Assembly (NCBI GenBank): GCA_016893485.2
Contig: JAFEKX020000001.1
Coordinates: forward strand, 4,960,001-5,024,000
Reading direction: 5' to 3'
Origin: Streptomyces sp. P3
GTDB lineage: Bacteria; Actinomycetota; Actinomycetes; Streptomycetales; Streptomycetaceae
DNA length: 64,000 nt
This document shows, piece by piece, positions 36,878 to 47,835 of the stretch (the first letter of the stretch is position 1; each line of letters opens with the position of its first letter). Made by a program: the position numbers and the translations under genes. The notes beneath the pieces were generated by a model. The model made no database searches, was not told where the DNA came from, and saw nothing but the letters and a program-made list of their open reading frames with translations.

Positions 36878-37876
36878 ATGGAGAACGTAATTCTTGTGCA
36901 GGTGACGGACGAGGCACGGTCGTTGGCGTGGGACGGCGACGAGCTGGTGGACGTCGTAGGGGGTCGGCGGTGGGGACCTGACGGAGTGGAGCGCCAGGTC
37001 TCGTACGACTACGGGTACTCCTTCGACCGGAGCGTCAGTTCTCCGTCCGGCCGGTTCACCGTGGTCTACGACGAGCGGGGCACCGAGGCACTGTTGCTGG
37101 AGGGCGATCGGCCGGTCCGTGAGCTGGAGCGCGATGACGACCACGCCCCGGACTTCGACTATCCGGTCGCCCTCGGGGTGCTGCGGGACGGCCGTGAGGT
37201 GCTGGTGCACTGCCCGGACGGGTACGACCTCCTCCAGATCGAGGACGCGGAATCGGGAGAACGGCTCACCGTTGGCGACCGTACGCGGAACGACGTCTTC
37301 CACTCGCGGCTGGCGGTGTCTCCGGGCGGGACCCATCTGTTGTCGGCGGGCTGGCTGTGGCATCCGTACGGGATCGTCGAAGTCTTCGACCTGGAAGGGG
37401 CGTTGAGGGACCCCGCTCTGCTCGACGGCCGTGGCGTGCCGTCCTTCTACCCGGACACCAGTTCCGAGGTGATCTCGGCCTGCTGGATCGACGGTGACCG
37501 GATCGCGGTGGCGACCGGGGAGGAGTTCGTCGACCAGGAGGAGAGCGCCGAGACCGAAAGCCTGGGGCAACGGCAGTTGGGCGTGTGGTCGCTCTCCGAG
37601 GAGCGGTGGGTGCATCGCAACAGGGTCGACTTCCACATAGGCACGCTGATCCCGCGGGGCGACACGATCGTCTCGCTGTACGGGCATCCCCGGCTGATCG
37701 ATGTCAGGACGGGGGCGACGACGGCGGAGTGGCCGGACGTGGAGGTGCCGAGCAGGGGAGGGAGTTACGACGTCGTCCCGACGCCGGTTGCGGCCCTGCA
37801 CCCGGACGGCAGACGACTGGCCGTAGCCCAGCCGGAGAGTATCGCGATCATCGCCCCTCCCGGCAAGGCCTCCTGA
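36878..37876 (+). CDS. Beta-propeller-like hypothetical protein
   Basis: A 332-residue soluble protein, MENVILVQVTDEARSLAWDG. Repeated beta-rich segments (FTVVYDERGTEALLLEG, REVLVHCPDGYDLLQIEDAE, LAVSPGGTHLLSAGWLWHPY, ALHPDGRRLAVAQPESIAII) look like WD40/propeller blades. No signal or membrane segment. I do not recognise a named family. Frame intact; the start follows AGGGGAG. Confidence 0.7.
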   Translation: MENVILVQVTDEARSLAWDGDELVDVVGGRRWGPDGVERQVSYDYGYSFDRSVSSPSGRFTVVYDERGTEALLLEGDRPVRELERDDDHAPDFDYPVALGVLRDGREVLVHCPDGYDLLQIEDAESGERLTVGDRTRNDVFHSRLAVSPGGTHLLSAGWLWHPYGIVEVFDLEGALRDPALLDGRGVPSFYPDTSSEVISACWIDGDRIAVATGEEFVDQEESAETESLGQRQLGVWSLSEERWVHRNRVDFHIGTLIPRGDTIVSLYGHPRLIDVRTGATTAEWPDVEVPSRGGSYDVVPTPVAALHPDGRRLAVAQPESIAIIAPPGKAS

Positions 37877-37939
37877 CGGGGCCTCCTGGCAGGGCGTCAT
37901 GACAGGGCGTCATGACAGGGCGTCATGGCAGGGCGTCCT
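37875..37939. repeat. 13-bp tandem repeat
   Basis: Five units of 13 bases (consensus GACAGGGCGTCAT) immediately after the propeller-like gene. A looser TGACTCCGCGGCC repeat follows near 38041-38080. Confidence 0.8.
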
Positions 37940-38131
37940 GAAGGGACCTGCTGTCGGACGAGCGTGGACGAGCGCACCACTCGGCTGCCCCTGTGCCGCC
38001 CCTGTGATTCTGCGCGCCTGTGACTCCGCGCCTCACTCAGTGACTCCGCGGCCCTGTGACTCCGCGGCCCGGTGTCCCTGCGGCCGGACGTTCGGCTTGC
38101 GCTCCCCTGGGTGGGGGCGCAAGCCGAGGGG

Positions 38132-38989
38132 CTACTCCGGCTGGTGTTCGGGCCCCCGAAGTCCGGGCTGCTGAAGTCCGGGCTGGTGAAGCTCGGGCGG
38201 TGACCCGGCTCCGGGCCGTCGTCCGGGCTGGAGAAACCGGGGCTGTCGTAGCCGAGGTGCGGCATGCGACTCGGTCCCGAGGGGGTCGTACGGCGCAGGG
38301 CCGCCGTGCCCGGAGCCGCGAGTGCCGCCTGGAGGAACGGCAGGATGCCGCGTTCCAGAAGGGCGTCGCGCCAGGCCTCCCTGGCGCGGGTGACCTCGCC
38401 GCCCGACTCGCCGTAGGGGCCGGTGTCGAGTGAGGGCCGGTTGCGCAGGGCGGTGAGCAGCAGGCCGACGGCGGCGACGAGGATCGCCGCGGCGGTCATG
38501 GCGCCGAACACCCAGCCGGCGGTGAGCATGGTCTTGGCGAAGGCGGGCTCGGGGTGAGCATCTTGAGGATGTACCCCACGAGCAGGAATATCGCCGCGGC
38601 CGTGCCGGCCAGGACGGGGGTGAGGACGGCGGCGACGGCGACGGCGCCCGCACCCTCGGCCGCTTCCCCAGGGTGGTGGCGAGCCCCATCGCGCCCACGC
38701 CGTCCGGCTCCGCTGAGCCGGACTCGTGGACGGTCGAGGGGGTGGACGACGCCGGCTGGCGCAGTTCCTCGCGGACCTTCACGTAGTGCTGGTACTCGGT
38801 CGCCGCGGCCGCCGTGATGAGCGCGGTGGCGTTCAGCGCCATGGTGCGCAGCTGTTCGGGGTTGAGCCGCTTACCGACAGCGGCCAGTTCCGGGCGGGTA
38901 GGGGCGGAGCGCAGCGCCTCGTCGAGGATCCGCTCGTACTCCTGGCGGTCCTCGCTGTGCAGGTGCTGCGGAACGCTGTTCATCTGCAT
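38132..38989 (-). CDS. Conserved streptomycete membrane protein
   Basis: It starts MQMNSVPQHLHSEDRQEYER, then SAPTRPELAAVGKRLNPEQL and ALITAAAATEYQHYVKVREE, a cytoplasmic alpha-helical domain. In other frames two hydrophobic segments follow (LTPVLAGTAAAIFLLVGYIL and MLTAGWVFGAMTAAAILVAA), then AREAWRDALLERGILPFLQA and a low-complexity tail of SSPDF/TSPDF units ending GGPEHQPE. Breaks lie near 38650, 38555 and 38290. Function unknown. Confidence 0.7.
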   Translation of the reverse strand: MQMNSVPQHLHSEDRQEYERILDEALRSAPTRPELAAVGKRLNPEQLRTMALNATALITAAAATEYQHYVKVREELRQPASSTPSTVHESGSAEPDGVGAMGLATTLGKRPRVRAPSPSPPSSPPSWPARPRRYSCSWGTSSRCSPRARLRQDHAHRRLGVRRHDRRGDPRRRRRPAAHRPAQPALTRHRPLRRVGRRGHPRQGGLARRPSGTRHPAVPPGGTRGSGHGGPAPYDPLGTESHAAPRLRQPRFLQPGRRPGAGSPPELHQPGLQQPGLRGPEHQPE

Positions 38990-39178
38990 CCCCGATGCTC
39001 CGTAGGGCTTGGGGCTCGCATGCCAACGAGCCGTCGGGCAGAAACGGAGGGGAGCCTGCTACGGATAAGCCGATGGTAGAGCGGCGACGGCACACGGTGA
39101 CAGGGGTTTCCAGAAATTGGCCCTGGCCAGCGCTGTCGTCCGCCGGTCCTCCGAGGGGGACGCCTGCCCGATAAACGC

Positions 39179-40266
39179 TCAGATATCCAGGGGCAGTTGC
39201 TGGACCAGCAGTTTTCCGGCCATGGTCACTCCGCCGTCCATCGCGATGGCGAGTCCCTCGGCGTAGACGTGCGGTCCCTCGACCACGGGACCTGCGGTGT
39301 CCTCGCCGTCCTCGGAACCGACGTCGCCCAGGAGATAGGGAATCGGGCTGTGCCCGTGAACGATCCGGGACCCGCCGTACGTATCGAGGAGGGAGCGGAC
39401 ATGGTCGGCGCCGCCCTCGTCGCGGAAGGAGAAGCGCTTGGTGAACTTGCGGAAGACGTCCCACACCTCGTCCGCGTCGTTGCGCGTGAGGGTCTCGCGG
39501 ACGTTGTCGTTGACCGCCTCGATCGAGTCGCCGTAGTCGAGGTAGGCGGTGGTGTCGGAGTGCACGAGCAGGTGGCCGTCGACCTCCTCCATGGCGTCGA
39601 GCCGGGCCATCCACTGCAGGTGGACGTCCTGGAGGCGGTCCATGTCGGTCTTCTGGCCGCCGTTCAGGAGCCAGGCGGCCTGGAAGGTGGCGGTGCCCGC
39701 GCCGGAGTTGACGGGGGTGTCGCCGAACCGCTTCGCGCCGAGCAGCAGCAGCTCGTGGTTGCCCATGAGCGCCTTGCAGTACCCGCCGGCCGCGGCGGCC
39801 TCGGCGGACAGCCGCATCACGAGGTCGATCACGCCGATGCCGTCGGGTCCGCGGTCGGTGAAGTCGCCGAGGAACCAGAGCCGCGCGGTGCCCGCGCACC
39901 AGCTTCCGGCCGCGTCGATCAGGCCCTTCTCCCGCAGGGCGGCGACCAGTTCGTCGAGATATCCGTGCACATCGCCTACGACGAACAGGGGACCGGCGCC
40001 CTCCGTCTGCTGCGGGACGGCCGCCGGCGCCGGGTCCACGGCGACCTGAACCGTGTCACCCCGACGGATGACGGGCAGATCGCGCTCCGTGGGTGTGTAC
40101 CCGTCCGGATAGGCCTCTTCGAAGGCCTCCTCGTCGGGTCGTACGACCTCGCCCGGCTGCGCGCTGTCGGCGTACGGACCGGTCTCGTGGACGTACGCGG
40201 GTACCCGGAAGTCGCGCAGCGTCGCCGTCCGCTCCACCTCGGGTCCCTGACCGGCCCCTGAGTCAT
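39179..40266 (-). CDS. Calcineurin-like metallophosphoesterase
   Basis: About 362 residues. I take the ATG at 40266 (MTQGAGQGPEVERTATLRDF), which needs one extra G in the run near 40255; the uncorrected frame extends upstream without family support. The metal sites are visible: FVVGDVHGYLDELVAALRE (GDxHG), LWFLGDFTDRGPDGIGVIDL (GDxxDRG), CKALMGNHELLLLGAKRFG (GNHE), then LVHSD and IVHGHSPIPYLLGD. It hydrolyses phosphoesters; the substrate is unknown. Confidence 0.86.
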
Positions 40267-40489
40267 CGACCCCTCCACCATCGCGCCGCAGCTGCACCGC
40301 GTCGGACTGCCTGGTCGCAGCGGCCCGCGGTGTCGTGGGCCCATCATAGGAATGCGGATCGCGCCATGTGATGACCCAGGGGTGGTGAATCAGAGCAGGA
40401 CTCCACTCCACCGCGGCTTTCGCCCCGATTGGCCCGCTCTTCGACTGGTCGTCGTCTGCTTGACGGGGTGGGATCTCGCCGTGAGGGCG

Positions 40490-41160
40490 GCTGGAAATGG
40501 CCGGTGGGGGTGCGGGGTGACGGTGGGGGTGGGTGGGGTGCGGGGGGGTGGTTCTTGGCGGGGTGGTGCTCGGGGCCGGGTGAGGGCGGTTGTGGTGGGT
40601 GCGGGGTGGTGGGTGCGGGGTGCGGGGTGCTTGGTGGATGCGGGTGCTGCCGGATCGTTCGGTGAGACGGGGTGAGACGGGGTGCGCCGGGGTGGTGCCG
40701 GGTGAGGGTGCGTGTGCTCGGTGGGTGCGGGGCGTTTGGCGGGTGTGGGTACTGCCCGGTCGTCAGGTGAAGGTCGGGTTCGCCCGGGTGGTGCCGGGTG
40801 CCGGGTGGATGCGCGGGTGCTGGGCGTTTGGCGGACGCGGGTCCTGGTTGGTTGCGCGGTGAGGTTGGGCTGCTTGCCGGGGATGGGTTCCGGGTGCTTG
40901 TGCGGGGCGGGTGCTACCTGGTCGGCCGGTGAGGGTGTGGGCCGCCGGGTGGGTGCCGGGTGCCGGGGCCTGTGCGGGGCGGGTGTGGCTTGGCCGTCAG
41001 GTGAGGGTCTGGCCCGTCGGGTGGGTACCGGGTGCCCAAGTGGGGGCCGGGCGCAGGGTGTTTGGCCGGCAGGGGTGTTGCTTGGTTGTCCGGCGCGGGT
41101 GGGCTGCCTGCCGGGAGTGCGTGCCGGGTGCTTGTTCTGCGGTGGGGTTTATCGCCCGTA
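40490..41160 (+). repeat. G-rich low-complexity region
   Basis: Part of a 1.8-kb stretch (40267-42071) without a recognisable gene. The + strand is dominated by GGGTGCGGGGTG, GGTGCCGGGTGC and GTTTGGCGGG-like units, with many runs of three or more G. Open frames here read as Gly/Trp/Val/Cys composition noise. A G-quadruplex potential on the + strand is plausible. Confidence 0.65.
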
Positions 41161-41192
41161 CCGCCCTCCCGGACGCAGATTCCCGTCGCTTG

Positions 41193-41498
41193 CCCTGTAC
41201 GGCGACGGTGACGGTCTCTCAACCCGCCCTGTACGGCGACGGTGACGGTCTCTCAACCCGCCCTGTACGGCGACGGTGACGGTCTCTCAACCCGCCCTGT
41301 ACGGCGACGGTGACGGTCTCTCAACCCGCCCTGTACGGCGACGGTGACGGTCTCTCAACCCGCCCTGTACGGCGACGGTGACGGTCTCTCAACCCGCCCT
41401 GTACGGCGACGGTGACGGACTCTCAACCCGCCTTGTACGGCGACGGTGACGGTCCTTCAACCCGCCCTGCATGGCGACGGTGACGGCCCCTCAACCTG
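41193..41498. repeat. 34-bp tandem repeat array (nine units)
   Basis: Head-to-tail units of exactly 34 bases starting at 41193, 41227, 41261, 41295, 41329, 41363, 41397, 41431 and 41465. Each begins CCCTGTACGGCGACGGTGAC and ends with TCTCAACCCG. The first six look identical; the seventh to ninth drift. There are no spacers, so it is not a CRISPR, and 34 is not a multiple of three, so it is not coding. Confidence 0.92.
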
Positions 41499-41671
41499 CC
41501 CTGGCCGCCACGGTGTCGGCCTCTGCCGCCCCGCTCCGCGGCCCACGGCGCCGGGTGGGAGTCCCGGCGCCGTTCGGCCGCTACGGGCGGCTTGAAGGCG
41601 GCCCTGTACGCCGCGCAGGCCGGGAAGCGTGGCCGCAGCGTCCTAGACACCGCCTGGCAGCTCTCCACATC

Positions 41672-41869
41672 GGCTTGGTCAACCGCGTGGGAGCCGTCGG
41701 TATCGGCCTGGTCAACCGCGTGGGAGCCGTCGGTATCGGTCCGGTCGACCCCGTGGCAGCGGTCGGCACGGTCCCGGCCGACCGAGCGGGAGCCGCCGAC
41801 GACGTCCCGGTCAACGGTGTGGCGCTTGCCCACACCCTCACGGCCAACCGCGTGGTGCCTCACCCCAGC
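41672..41869. repeat. 33-bp degenerate tandem repeat (six units)
   Basis: Six units of 33 bases; the first two differ by one base. In one + frame they read GLVNRVGAVGI (twice), GPVDPVAAVGT, VPADRAGAADD, VPVNGVALAHT, LTANRVVPHPS. All frames are open here and I see no start, so coding is unproven. A further 16-base repeat (CAGCCCCCGGAACCCT) lies at about 42010-42060. Confidence 0.75.
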
Positions 41870-42071
41870 CCCAACGCCCGCCCACCCGGGACCCTGGCAC
41901 CAGCACCCGCGGAGACACCCGCCAGCACTAACACCCCCGAGGCCAAGCCCCGGGCACAACCCCCACCCAGGCAGGCGCCCGGCCCGTCAGCCCCCGGCTC
42001 CCCCAGAACCTTCAGCCCCTGAAACCTTCAGCCCCCGGAACCCTCAGCCCCCGGAACCCTCAACCCCGCCC

Positions 42072-43183
42072 CTACTTCCCCTCAGGCGACCGAGGCGGAC
42101 TAACAGTCGTCCGCGGTGGACGCCGCTGGGACGACGTCCGCACGATCAGCTCCGTCGGTATCACCTGCTCGATCGGCATATCCGACTCGACCCCCTCGAT
42201 GGCATCGATGAGCAACTGCACCACCGCCGTACCGATCCGCCGCGGCTTCAGCGACAGCGTCGTGACGGGCGGCTCGGTGTTGGCGTACACCGTGGACTCG
42301 CTGCAGCACACGAGCAGCAGATCCTCCGGCACCCGCATCCCGTACCGCCCGCCGCCGCCAGCAGATCCGTGCCGTTGGGATCGAAGAGGCCGTAGACCGC
42401 GTCGGGTCGGTCGGGCCGGGCGAGCAGCCGGTCCGCGGCGACGGCCCCCGCGCACGGATCGTGCGCCGGATACGACTCGTACACCGGATCCTGGCCCACC
42501 CGCTCGCACCACCGGAGGTACGCCGTGGTCGAGAGGTGCGTGTACGTGTCCGTGCTCGTGCCCGTGAGCAGGCCGATCCGACGGGCGCCGGCGTCGGCCA
42601 AGTGGTCCAGGATGCCCAGGACCGCGGCCTCGTGGTCGTTGTCCACCCACGCGGTGACCGGGAGCGAACCGGCCGGGCGGCCGTCGGAGACGACCGGTAA
42701 ACCCTGCCGGACCAGCTCGCTGACCACCGGATCCTGGTCGGACGGGTCGATGACGACCGTGCCGTCCAGGGCGACGTTCGACCACACGTCGTGGCGTGAG
42801 GTCGCGGGGAGGATCACGAGGGCGTAGCCGCGGGCGAGCGCGGCCGAGGTGGCGGCCCGGGCCATCTCGGCGAAGTACGCGAACTCGGTGAAGGTGAAAG
42901 GTTCATCCCCGTACGTCGTCACGGTCAGGCCGATGAGGCCCGACTTGCCGGTACGGAGTGTGCGAGCCGCCGCGGAGGGGCGATAGCCCAGCCGGTCGGC
43001 GACTTCTCGGACATGGCGTCGGGTGGCGTCCGGGAGCCGGCCCTTGCCGTTGAGGGCGTCGGAGACGGTCGTGATGGAGACTCCGGCCGCGGCGGCCACG
43101 TCTCTGATTCCCGCCCGGCCCGGCCGGCTTCCTCGACGAGAGGTTTCCGCGCGGCTCACCTGGTGCTTCCCTGCTGCTGTCAT
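42072..43183 (-). CDS. LacI-family transcriptional regulator
   Basis: About 370 residues from the ATG at 43183 (MTAAGKHQVSRAETSRRGSR). The HTH is IRDVAAAAGVSITTVSDALN and the hinge helix region is YRPSAAARTLRTGKSGLIGL. The sugar-binding domain has ALDGTVVIDPSDQDPVVSEL and LFDPNGTDLLAAA. After a break near 42345 it reads YGMRVPEDLLLVCCSESTVY and EPPVTTLSLKPRRIGTAVVQ. The effector is probably a sugar. A 6-bp inverted repeat upstream (43251-43268) could be its own operator. Confidence 0.87.
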
Positions 43184-43250
43184 GGCGAGCCGATAGTAGG
43201 GCTCATGCGGTGGGGTAGTGCGGACGCATATGCACGCGTTGACAGGCACG

Positions 43251-43268
43251 TTTCTGCAAGGTCAGAAA
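43251..43268. promoter_or_regulatory. Possible LacI-type operator
   Basis: TTTCTGCAAGGTCAGAAA: arms TTTCTG and CAGAAA with a 6-base spacer, 68 bases upstream of the lacI-type gene. The arms have the right spacing for a dimer, but the G+C and symmetry are not the classic LacI-family core. Confidence 0.35.
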
Positions 43269-43523
43269 GGGTCAACTACCTTAGAAACAAAGTCAGTTAA
43301 ACGATGTGATGGCATTACGTGACTTGTCGGCGCGCATGGGCCTGCCAAGCCCCCATGTTTCGAAGAGGTCTCAACTCACCTGCACGAGGGATGCGCGCCA
43401 GGGCGTGAGCTACCGGCGCATAGATATATGTACGGCGCGCCCCCGCTTCGTGCGCCTTCGTACGGTGATGCCCCTGATGCGCATGTGACGCGTGAGGCGA
43501 CACCGGCAGCCACTGCCGACCCT

Positions 43524-43654
43524 CCGGAAACCGTCGTCCACCCCTCTGGAACCGCCGTCCACTCCTCCGGCGACCACCGACCACCCCTCCGGCGACCACC
43601 GACCACCCCTCCGGCAACCACCGACCACCCCTCCGGCAACCACCGTCCCCATCT
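43524..43654. repeat. 22-bp tandem repeat upstream of hisC
   Basis: Six units, five of 22 bases and one of 21 (consensus CCGGCGACCACCGACCACC plus CCT), in the 619-bp gap between the LacI gene and the aminotransferase gene. The right end is about 150 bases before the GTG start. The rest of the gap shows no gene. Confidence 0.82.
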
Positions 43655-43802
43655 CTCCGGGATCCGACCCGCGAGATGGTCGCCGACGGCCGCAGTACGA
43701 GCTTCTCCGGACCCGACCTGTACGCCCCGCCTACGCCCCGCCGCCGAATCCTCATAAGGTGAGCAGTATTCGAAGCCGGTGGTGGTCACAAGGAGGACTG
43801 CG

Positions 43803-44893
43803 GTGAGCGAGACGAGCCCCAAGCTGCGCGCCGAGCTGGAGGGTATCCCCACCTACAAGCCGGGCAAGGCTGCCTCGGCGGACGGTCCGGTGGCCTACAA
43901 GCTGTCCTCCAACGAGAACCCGTACCCCCCGCTGCCGGGCGTGATGGAGAGCGTCACCGCGGCGGCGGCGTCCTTCAACCGGTACCCCGACATGGCCTGC
44001 ACCGGCCTGATGAACGAGCTGGCGGAACGGTTCGGCGTCCCGGTCTCGCACCTGGCCACCGGCACCGGCTCGGTCGGTGTCGCGCAGCAGCTGATCCAGG
44101 CGACCAGCGGCCCCGGCGACGAGGTCATCTACGCGTGGCGTTCCTTCGAGGCGTACCCGATCATCACGCGGATCAGCGGCGCCACGGCCGTGCAGGTGCC
44201 GCTGACCCCGGGCGATGTGCACGACCTGGACGCGATGGCCGACGCGATCACCGACCGCACTCGGCTGATCTTCGTCTGCAACCCCAACAACCCCACGGGC
44301 ACGGTCGTCCGCCGGGCCGAGTTGGAGCGCTTCCTGGACCGGGTGCCCGGCGATGTGCTCGTCGTACTGGACGAGGCGTACCGCGAGTTCATCCGCTCCG
44401 CCGAGGGCGAAGGGGGAGGTGCCGGACGGCGTCCAGCTCTACCGCGACCGGCCGAACGTCTGCGTCCTGCGCACCTTCTCCAAGGCGTACGGCCTCGCCG
44501 GCCTGCGGGTCGGCTTCGCGATCGCCCATGAGCCGGTGGCGGCGGCGCTGCGCAAGACGGCGGTGCCCTTCGGGGTGAGCCAGCTCGCGCAGGAGGCGGC
44601 GATCGCCTCGCTGCGCGCCGAGGACGAACTGCTCGGCCGCGTCGGCTCGTTGGTGTCCGAGCGCACCCGCGTGGCCGACACGCTGCGCGCCCAGGGCTGG
44701 ACGGTCCCGGAGACCCAGGCCAACTTCGTGTGGCTGCGGCTGGGGAGCGCACGCTGGACTTCGCGGCGGCCTGCGACCGGGCGGGCGTGGTGGTGCGGCC
44801 GTTCGCGGGTGAGGGCGTGCGGGTCACGATCGGGGAGACCGAGGCCAACGACATCTTCCTGAAGGTGGCGGAGGGGTTCCCAAGGACCTTTAG
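43803..44893 (+). CDS. hisC: Histidinol-phosphate aminotransferase-type enzyme
   Basis: About 363 residues, fold-type I PLP aminotransferase. The GTG at 43803 gives MSETSPKLRAELEGIPTYKP. Signatures are YKLSSNENPYPPLPGVMESV, LIFVCNPNNPTGTVVRRAEL, VVLDEAYREFI and the PLP lysine in VLRTFSKAYGLAGLRVGFAI. Family members make histidinol phosphate, or act on aromatic amino acids. Breaks at about 44415 (extra G), 44745 (missing G) and 44882 (missing C) are bridged; the last restores the end EGFPKDL. It stands outside the his operon and may be a second paralogue. Confidence 0.86.
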
Positions 44894-44973
44894 CCGTCGC
44901 CTGAAGGACTTCTAGCCATCGACTGAAGGAGCTCCGGCCGTCGTCTGAAGGAGCTCCAGCCGTCGCCCGCGAG
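44892..44973. repeat. 22-bp tandem repeat after hisC
   Basis: Three and a half units of 22 bases (like AGCCGTCGCCTGAAGGAC plus TTCT) starting in the hisC stop codon. The sequence is unrelated to the 22-bp units upstream of the gene, though the period is the same. Confidence 0.75.
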
Positions 44974-45236
44974 TGATCGGTCACGAGTGCCGGCGAGTGG
45001 TTCGTCACACCCCGCCGATGTGTGGGTTCGTAACGAGTGACGTCAGGGGTTGCCACCAGGTGACCCCCTTCGTAATGGGGTTCTGGAACGGGACCCCCGT
45101 CGGCTGCCGAAAATCCGTACGTCATAATAGCTTGTGAATGTGAACGCGTTCACAAGCGTGTCCTGGTTCGTCCATGATGCATGTGTCAAAGGGGCAAACT
45201 GCCGCTGTACCACGGCGACGTAAGGAGACTGACGAC
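44974..45236 (+). promoter_or_regulatory. cydA promoter region
   Basis: Upstream region of the cytochrome bd operon. A -10-like CATAAT lies at 45123-45128, directly followed by a Rex operator. No other gene is present. Confidence 0.6.
45139..45154. promoter_or_regulatory. Rex operator (ROP)
   Basis: TGTGAACGCGTTCACA is a perfect 16-bp palindrome identical to the Streptomyces Rex operator consensus. Its position just after the -10-like element means the repressor would block the promoter until NADH/NAD+ rises. Confidence 0.92.
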
Positions 45237-46743
45237 GTGGAATTGGCTCTGGCGCCGGAGACACTGGCGCGATGGCAGTTCGGCATCACCACCGTCTACC
45301 ACTTCCTGTTCGTCCCCTGACGATCTCGCTCGCCGCCCTCACGGCCGGGCTGCAGACCGCGTGGGTGCGCACAGAGAAGGAGAAGTACCTCAGGGCCACC
45401 AAGTTCTGGGGCAAGCTCTTCCTGATCAACATCGCCATGGGCGTCGTCACGGGCATCGTCCAGGAGTTTCAGTTCGGCATGAACTGGTCCGCCTACTCGC
45501 GGTTCGTGGGTGACATCTTCGGTGCCCCGCTCGCCTTCGAGGCGCTGATCGCGTTCTTCTTCGAGTCCACCTTCATCGGGCTGTGGATCTTCGGCTGGGA
45601 CAAGCTGCCCAAGCGGATTCACCTGGCCTGCATCTGGATGGTGTCGATCGGCACGATCCTGTCGGCGTACTTCATCCTCGCGGCCAACTCGTGGATGCAG
45701 CACCCTGTCGGCTACAGGATCAACAAGGCTAAGGGCCGGGCCGAACTCACCGACTTCTGGCACGTGCTGACCCAGAACACCGCCCTCGCCCAGGCCTTCC
45801 ACACGCTCTCCGCGTCCTTCCTGACCGGAGGCGCGTTCATGGTCGGCATCGCGGCCTTCCACCTGTTCCGCAAGAAGCACATCGCGGTGATGAAGAGCTC
45901 GCTGCGGCTGGGCCTGGTCACCGTCGCCATCGCCGGTCTGCTCACCGCCGTCAGCGGTGACACCCTCGGCAAGGTCATGTTCAAGCAGCAGCCCATGAAG
46001 ATGGCCGCCGCGGAGGCGCTGTGGGACGGCCAGAACTCCGCGCCGTTCTCGATCTTCGCCTACGGCGACGTCAGCAAGGGCCACAACTCCGTCGAGCTGT
46101 CGATCCCCGGGATACTGTCCTTCCTCGCCGACGACGACTTCAACTCGTACGTCCCCGGCATCAACGACACCAACAAGGCTGAGCAGGCCAAGTACGGTCC
46201 CGGCGACTACCGGCCCATCATCCCCGTCACCTTCTGGGCGTTCCGCTGGATGATCGGCTTCGGCATGGCGTCCTTCATCATCGGCCTCGCCGGACTCTGG
46301 CTGACCCGCAAGAAGTTCATGCTCGCCCAGCACCTGAGGGTCGGCGACGACGAGGTGCCGAACGTGGTCCTCTTCAAGAACAAGACCGTCGGCCCGAAAC
46401 TCACCAAGCTCTACTGGCTCGTGTCGATCTGGACCCTCGGCTTCCCACTGATCGCCAACTCCTGGGGCTGGATCTTCACGGAGATGGGCCGCCAGCCCTG
46501 GGTCGTCTACGGCCTCTTCCAGACCCGTGACGCCGTCTCCCCAGCGTCTCCCAGGGCGAGGTCCTCACCTCGATGATCGTCTTCACCTCGCTCTACGCGA
46601 TCCTCGCCGTCATCGAGGTCAAGCTGCTCGCGAAGTACGTCAAGGCCGGCCCGCCCGAACTCACCGAGGCCGACCTCAACCCGCCCACGAAGATCGGCGG
46701 CGACTCCCAGGACGCCGACAAGCCGATGGCCTTCTCGTACTAG
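45237..46743 (+). CDS. cydA: Cytochrome bd oxidase subunit I
   Basis: Haem-bearing subunit of the quinol oxidase. The GTG at 45237 begins VELALAPETLARWQFGITTV. Conserved parts include HFLFVPLTISLAALTAGLQT, GDIFGAPLAFEALIAFFFES, AANSWMQHPVGYRI (haem-site region), and FWAFRWMIGFGMASFIIGLA. Breaks at about 45316 (a missing C would otherwise create a stop after 27 codons) and 46540 (missing C) are bridged, giving the end DSQDADKPMAFSY. First gene of a Rex-controlled operon. Confidence 0.95.
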
Positions 46744-46764
46744 GCCGAGGGAGCTGCAACTGTC

Positions 46765-47769
<1,005 letters not shown>

Positions 47770-47799
47770 GTCCACGCGTCACAGTCCGACTTGGGGCAT

Positions 47800-47813
47800 G
47801 TTTCACGTGAAAC
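47800..47813. promoter_or_regulatory. parS site
   Basis: Perfect GTTTCACGTGAAAC between cydB and cydDC, flanked by symmetrical GGGGCAT/ATGCCCC, so it also forms a long hairpin. Confidence 0.93.
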
Positions 47814-47835
47814 ATGCCCCTTGAGAAGAGGGTGT

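Noticed and set aside
35300..37900. An 866-codon open frame on the minus strand
   Set aside because: It runs antisense through the propeller-like gene and out of frame through the serine hydrolase. Its Arg/Pro-rich sequence matches no family; it is a high-G+C shadow.
40590..41245. Overlapping Gly/Trp/Cys-rich open frames in the G-rich tract
   Set aside because: Composition noise: no start with a ribosome site, no family, repeats not in coding phase.
41193..41498. CRISPR array
   Set aside because: The units are head to tail with no unique spacers, and no cas gene is nearby.
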